DNA of 64,000 nt, taken from Variovorax sp. JS1663. Lineage in GTDB: Bacteria; Pseudomonadota; Gammaproteobacteria; Burkholderiales; Burkholderiaceae_C. Below the pieces are notes generated by a model. It saw only the letters and a list, made by a program, of their open reading frames with translations, was not told the origin of the DNA and ran no database searches. The position numbers and the translations under genes were made by a program. Where the stretch lies: NCBI RefSeq assembly GCF_002157355.1, contig NZ_LYMK01000030.1, forward strand, positions 1-64,000, written 5' to 3'. How positions within the stretch are numbered: position 1 is the first letter of the stretch; each line of letters starts with the position of its first letter. Below are positions 60,560 through 64,000 of this stretch, piece after piece.

Positions 60560-61545
60560 GATTCCGCGGTGAAGCCGATCTGCTTGACCAGTGGGCCCCA
60601 GCGCTCGTACTCGGCTTTCTGATCGGCCGCCATCTCCTGCGGCGTGCTGCCGCTCGCCACCAGGCCGACCAGGGCCAGCGCATCGATCACGGACTTGTCC
60701 TTCAGCGCGGCATTGATGGCGGCGTTGGCGGCGGCAATCGTGGCGGCCGGCGTCTTCGCGGGCGCGTAGAAGCCGAACCATTCCTCCGAGGTCACGTCCG
60801 GGTATCCCAGCTCGGTGAAGGTCGGCACATCGGGCAGGTAGGGCGAGCGCTTGCGGCCGGAGGTGGCCAGCACGCGCACGCGGCCGGCCTTCATGTACTG
60901 CAGGTAGTCGCCGCTGGGGTTCATCGCGGCGGCGATCTGGCCGCCCACCAGGTCGGTGATGCTGGGCACGGTGCCGCGGTAGGGCACGTGCTTGAGTTCC
61001 ACGCCGGCGCGCAGGCCCAGCAGCGCGCCCAGCAGGTGCGGCATCGAGCCGGCGCCGGGCGAGCCGTAGCTGGCCTGCGCCGGGTTGGCCTTGGCCCAGG
61101 CCAGGAAGTCCTTCAGCGTCTTGACCTCGGCCGGCACTGACGGCCCCACGGCCAGGCCGTGGAACATGATGGCGCCGATGGAGACCTGCGTGACGTCCTC
61201 CGGCTTGTAGCTGAGCTTGGGATAGATGTAGGGGTAGACCGAGAGCGCCGACACCGGCGCCAGCGTGAGCACCGAGCCGTCGGCCGGCGAGTTCTTCAGC
61301 GTCTCCACCGCGATGCGGCCGCCCGCGCCGGGCTTGTTCTCCACGAAGCCGGGGTTCTTGCTGTAGGGCGTGCCGCCCAGCTTCTCGGCCACGCGGCGGG
61401 CCACGCTGTCGCCGGCACTGCCGGCCGGGAAGCCGTACATGATCTTGACCTGGTCCAGCGCCTGGGCCAGGGCCGTGAGCGGCGAGAGCGCGCCCAGGGC
61501 GGCGGCGCTGCCCAGGGTCTGCAGGAAATGGCGGCGGTGTTGCAT
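60556..61545 (-). CDS. Bug-family (TctC) periplasmic solute-binding receptor
   Basis: The 329-residue receptor has a twin-arginine-like signal (MQHRRHFLQTLGSAAALGAL, cleavage near ALAQA) and a Bug core variant (VKIMYGFPAGSAGDSVARRVAEKLGG, ENKPGAGG, FYAPAKTPA). AGGAGACACCACC precedes the ATG. It is part of the phenylpropanoid-type operon; a hydroxycinnamate released by the esterase is a reasonable ligand. Confidence 0.88.
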   Translation of the reverse strand: MQHRRHFLQTLGSAAALGALSPLTALAQALDQVKIMYGFPAGSAGDSVARRVAEKLGGTPYSKNPGFVENKPGAGGRIAVETLKNSPADGSVLTLAPVSALSVYPYIYPKLSYKPEDVTQVSIGAIMFHGLAVGPSVPAEVKTLKDFLAWAKANPAQASYGSPGAGSMPHLLGALLGLRAGVELKHVPYRGTVPSITDLVGGQIAAAMNPSGDYLQYMKAGRVRVLATSGRKRSPYLPDVPTFTELGYPDVTSEEWFGFYAPAKTPAATIAAANAAINAALKDKSVIDALALVGLVASGSTPQEMAADQKAEYERWGPLVKQIGFTAES

Positions 61546-61577
61546 GGTGGTGTCTCCTTCTGGAATGCGCGCGGGGC

Positions 61578-62342
61578 TCAGCGCGGCGCCATGCGCAGGG
61601 CGCCGTCGAGGCGGATCACCTCGCCGTTGAGGTGGCCGTTGGTCACGATGTGGCAGGCCAGTTCGGCGAATTCCGAGGGATGGCCCAGCCGCGGCGGGAA
61701 GGGGATGGAGGCGGCCAGCGATTGCTGGATGGCCTCGGGCAGCTCCTTCAGGAGCGGCGTGGCGAACAGGCCCGGCGCGATGGTGCAGACGCGGATGCCG
61801 TGCTGCGCGAGGTCGCGCGCCATCGGCAGCGTCATGCCCACCAGTCCGCCCTTGGAGGCGCTGTAGGCCTGCTGGCCCACCTGGCCGTCGAAGGCCGCGA
61901 CCGAGGCGGTGAAGAGCATCACGCCGCGTTCGCCGCCTTCCAGCGGGGCCAGCTTCGCGCATTGCGCGGCGTACAGGCGGCTGATGTTGTAGGCACCGAT
62001 GAGGTTGACGTTGACCACGCGCATGAAGTCTTCCAGCGGGGCGGGGTTGCCGTCCTTGCCGACGATGCGCTTGGCGCTGCCGATGCCGGCCACGTTCATG
62101 AGGATGCGGGCCGGGCCGTGGGCGGCGGCGGCCTTGTCCAGGGCGGCATTGACGCTGTCGGTGTGGGTGATGTCGCAGGTGCACGCGACGCCGCCGATCT
62201 CGGCCGCGACCTTCTCGGCCAGCGCCGCGTTGAGGTCCAGCACCGCCACCTTGGCGCCGAGGCGTGCGAGCTCGCGCGCGGTGGCCTCGCCCAGGCCCGA
62301 TGCGCCGCCGGTGACCAGGGCGGCTTGTCCTTCGATCTTCAT
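61578..62342 (-). CDS. SDR-family 3-hydroxyacyl-CoA dehydrogenase-like protein
   Basis: The 254-residue SDR resembles the HSD17B10-type 3-hydroxy-2-methylbutyryl-CoA/3-hydroxyacyl-CoA dehydrogenases: LVTGGASGLGEATAREL, MNVAGIGSAKRIVGKDG, the insert PLEGGERGVMLFTASVAAFDGQ, YSASKGG and a late IAPGLFATPLLKELPE. It would oxidise the 3-hydroxyacyl-CoA made downstream of the ligase and dehydrogenase. The start overlaps the ligase stop (ATGA). Confidence 0.86.
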   Translation of the reverse strand: MKIEGQAALVTGGASGLGEATARELARLGAKVAVLDLNAALAEKVAAEIGGVACTCDITHTDSVNAALDKAAAAHGPARILMNVAGIGSAKRIVGKDGNPAPLEDFMRVVNVNLIGAYNISRLYAAQCAKLAPLEGGERGVMLFTASVAAFDGQVGQQAYSASKGGLVGMTLPMARDLAQHGIRVCTIAPGLFATPLLKELPEAIQQSLAASIPFPPRLGHPSEFAELACHIVTNGHLNGEVIRLDGALRMAPR

Positions 62343-64000
62343 GGCTTGTCTCCTTGGGGCTTCAACGTGAAGGGCAGGGTGTCGGCGTGCAGCGCCTCCA
62401 CCGTTTCGGCGCGGTGCTTGAGCATGGCGCGTTGGTTGATCGAACCCTTGTCCGTGACCTCGCCCCGGTCGATCGAGGGCGGCTCGTGCTCGATGTGCAG
62501 CCGGGCGATGCGGTTGGCGCTGCCGGTGGCGGCGCGGGCCAAGTCGTTCAACACGCGCTGGAAACGGGCCTGCACCGGCGCGCTGCCAACCACCTCGCGC
62601 ATCGGCGCGTCGGGGCCGAGGCCGGCGAGCTCGCGCACCTTCTGCGTCGGAACGACCAGTGCGCCGACCTCCTTGAGGTTGATGCCGGTCAGCACCGCGT
62701 CCTGCACGTAGGGTGCGCCGGCCGCGATGATCTTCGCGCGCAGCGGACCCACGCTCACGAAGGTGCCGGTGGCCAGCTTGAAGTCCTCCGCGATGCGTCC
62801 GTCGAAGCGCAGGCCGCGGTGGATGTCGTGGTCGTCGATCCACTTCACCGCGTCGCCGGTGCTGAAGAAGCCTTCCTCGTCGAAGGCCTCGGCCGTGGCC
62901 TCGGGCGCGCGCCAGTAGCCCGGCGTGATGTTGGGGCCGCGGTAGCGGACCTCGGTCTTGCCGTCGACGTCGACCAGCTTGAGCTCGATGCCGGGCGCCG
63001 GCAGGCCCAGGTCGCCGGACTTCACCTCGGGGCCGGTGATGTAGAGCGCGAAGGGGCCGGATTCGGTCATGCCCAGGCCGGTGCCCATGACGATGCGCTC
63101 GCCGACCTCCGCCTCCTGGGTGCGGTGCAGGCTGTCCCAGATGGGCTGCGCGAGGGCGGCGCCCGCGTAGAAGAACATCTTCACCCGCGACAGCAGGTTG
63201 CGGCGCAGCACCGCATCGCTTTCCATCGCGTGGGCGATGGCCTCGAAGCCGGTGGGCACGTTGAAGTAGATGGTGGGGGCGATCTCGCGCAGGTTGCGCA
63301 GCGTCTCGGCCATGCCGGCGGACGTGGGCTTGCCGTCGTCGATGTAGAGCGTGCCGCCGTTGTCCAGCACGATGCCCACGTTGTGGTTGCCGCCGAAGGT
63401 GTGGTTCCAGGGCAGCCAGTCGACCAGCACCGGCGGCTCCTCGCCCAGGGCCGGGATCGACTGGCGCAACTGTTGCTGGTTGGCGCACCACATGCGGTGG
63501 GTGTTGATCACTGCCTTGGGCATCTTGGTCGAGCCCGAGGTGAAGAGGAACTTGGTGATGGTGTCGGGGCCGGTGGCGGCCAGCGCGGCATCGACGGCGG
63601 ACGTGGCCTCGGTCGCGGCCATCTCGGCGAAGGAGGTGGCGGGGCGGCCTTCGACCGCGCCTTCGGCCAGCACCAGCTCGATGTCGGCCGGCACGGCACT
63701 GGTGATGGCGCGGGCGAAGCGTGCCGCATCCGCGGCGAACACAAGGCCCGGCGTCAGCGTGGACAGCACGTGGCGCAGCTTGTCGAAATCCTGGCTGACC
63801 AGCGAATAGGGGGGCGAGACCGGGCAGTAGGGCACGCCGGCATAGAGGCAGCCCAGGGCGAGCAGGGCGTGCTCGATGCCGTTTTCGCTCAGGATCGCGA
63901 CTGGGCGCTCGGGGCTCAGGCGGCGGCCGAGCAGGGCCTGGGCGATGCTGCGCGCCTTCTGGTGCGCTTCGGCGTAGCTCACGCGAATCCAGTCGCCGGT
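62339..64000 (-). CDS. fcs: Feruloyl-CoA synthase-like ligase (5' end beyond the window)
   Basis: At least 553 residues are visible and the frame stays open to 64000, so the start lies outside. ANL motifs are FLFTSGSTKMPKAVINTH (P-loop), GTGLGMTESGPFAL and FFSTGDAVKW/RFDGRIAEDFKLATG. WLPWNHTFGGNHNVGIVL and the late TDKGSINQRAML are typical of feruloyl-CoA synthases. It would convert a hydroxycinnamate plus ATP and CoA to the CoA ester. No enoyl-CoA hydratase/aldolase (ech) is visible in the window, but it could lie upstream. Confidence 0.82.
   Translation of the reverse strand, partial: TGDWIRVSYAEAHQKARSIAQALLGRRLSPERPVAILSENGIEHALLALGCLYAGVPYCPVSPPYSLVSQDFDKLRHVLSTLTPGLVFAADAARFARAITSAVPADIELVLAEGAVEGRPATSFAEMAATEATSAVDAALAATGPDTITKFLFTSGSTKMPKAVINTHRMWCANQQQLRQSIPALGEEPPVLVDWLPWNHTFGGNHNVGIVLDNGGTLYIDDGKPTSAGMAETLRNLREIAPTIYFNVPTGFEAIAHAMESDAVLRRNLLSRVKMFFYAGAALAQPIWDSLHRTQEAEVGERIVMGTGLGMTESGPFALYITGPEVKSGDLGLPAPGIELKLVDVDGKTEVRYRGPNITPGYWRAPEATAEAFDEEGFFSTGDAVKWIDDHDIHRGLRFDGRIAEDFKLATGTFVSVGPLRAKIIAAGAPYVQDAVLTGINLKEVGALVVPTQKVRELAGLGPDAPMREVVGSAPVQARFQRVLNDLARAATGSANRIARLHIEHEPPSIDRGEVTDKGSINQRAMLKHRAETVEALHADTLPFTLKPQGDKP

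Overview
The window is GC-rich DNA of about two-thirds or more G+C, with almost no intergenic space, ATGA-type stop/start overlaps and long shadow frames. It carries seven Bug-type (TctC) periplasmic receptors without any TctA/TctB membrane genes in view, a pca branch, and a short palindromic repeat that I associate with Comamonadaceae. The best guess is a Burkholderiales bacterium of the Variovorax/Acidovorax type. That assignment is an inference from gene content. I found no rRNA, tRNA, CRISPR array, transposase, phage gene or replication origin.

Positions 1-38,464 form a dispersed catabolic island for CoA-activated, probably branched or cyclic, organic acids. It contains CoA-transferases, a CoA ligase, an alpha-methylacyl-CoA racemase-like protein, three pairs of a thiolase-fold protein plus a DUF35 protein (the architecture of Ltp2/ChsH2-type retro-aldolases), short-chain dehydrogenases, fumarate-reductase-type flavoproteins, amidohydrolases, NIPSNAP and SnoaL-like proteins, three Bug receptors, two MFS carriers and a Liv-type ABC importer whose permease and both ATPases are one polypeptide. 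Seven intergenic regions share a FadR/GntR-type operator, TGGT-N3-ACCA or a close variant. It usually overlaps the -10 box of one sigma-70 promoter and the -35 box of the opposite one. Three FadR/FCD regulators (10276-11124, 28215-28958, 32164-32922) lie among these sites. A fourth FCD domain is fused to a flavin reductase (34976-35935). The scattered operons therefore look like one regulon.

Positions 38,465-39,049 contain no gene but two neighbouring MITE-like elements with terminal inverted repeats and related cores in opposite orientation. From 39,050 to 44,546 lies the last part of the beta-ketoadipate pathway: an IclR regulator divergent from pcaI, pcaJ and pcaF, with two Bug receptor genes following, the first overlapping the pcaF stop. 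An ornithine cyclodeaminase-family gene (44559-45494) faces them.

Positions 45,508-51,440 hold an RNA-repair locus: rtcR (CARF plus AAA+ sigma-54 activator) divergent from rtcB, then a HEAT-repeat-like protein, a zinc-ribbon protein and rtcA. The rtcB promoter is a sigma-54 -24/-12 element enclosed by a perfect 8-bp inverted repeat. The untranslated leader ends in a 10-bp hairpin next to the ribosome site. The two extra proteins between rtcB and rtcA are the least explained part of this locus.

Positions 51,437-55,126 hold a MarR-controlled operon with a Bug receptor, a close relative of gamma-resorcylate decarboxylase and a flavin hydroxylase. A TauE/SafE-type transporter and two small genes follow. 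From the right edge leftward (64,000 to 56,503) runs one operon: feruloyl-CoA synthase-like ligase (cut by the window end), SDR, Bug receptor, tannase/feruloyl-esterase-family lipoprotein, acyl-CoA dehydrogenase and MarR regulator. This is a plausible hydroxycinnamate-ester pathway. An 88-90 bp repeat occurs twice, at 27178-27265 and 60465-60554, each time directly after a stop codon inside an operon. The second copy supplies the start codon and N-terminus of the esterase.
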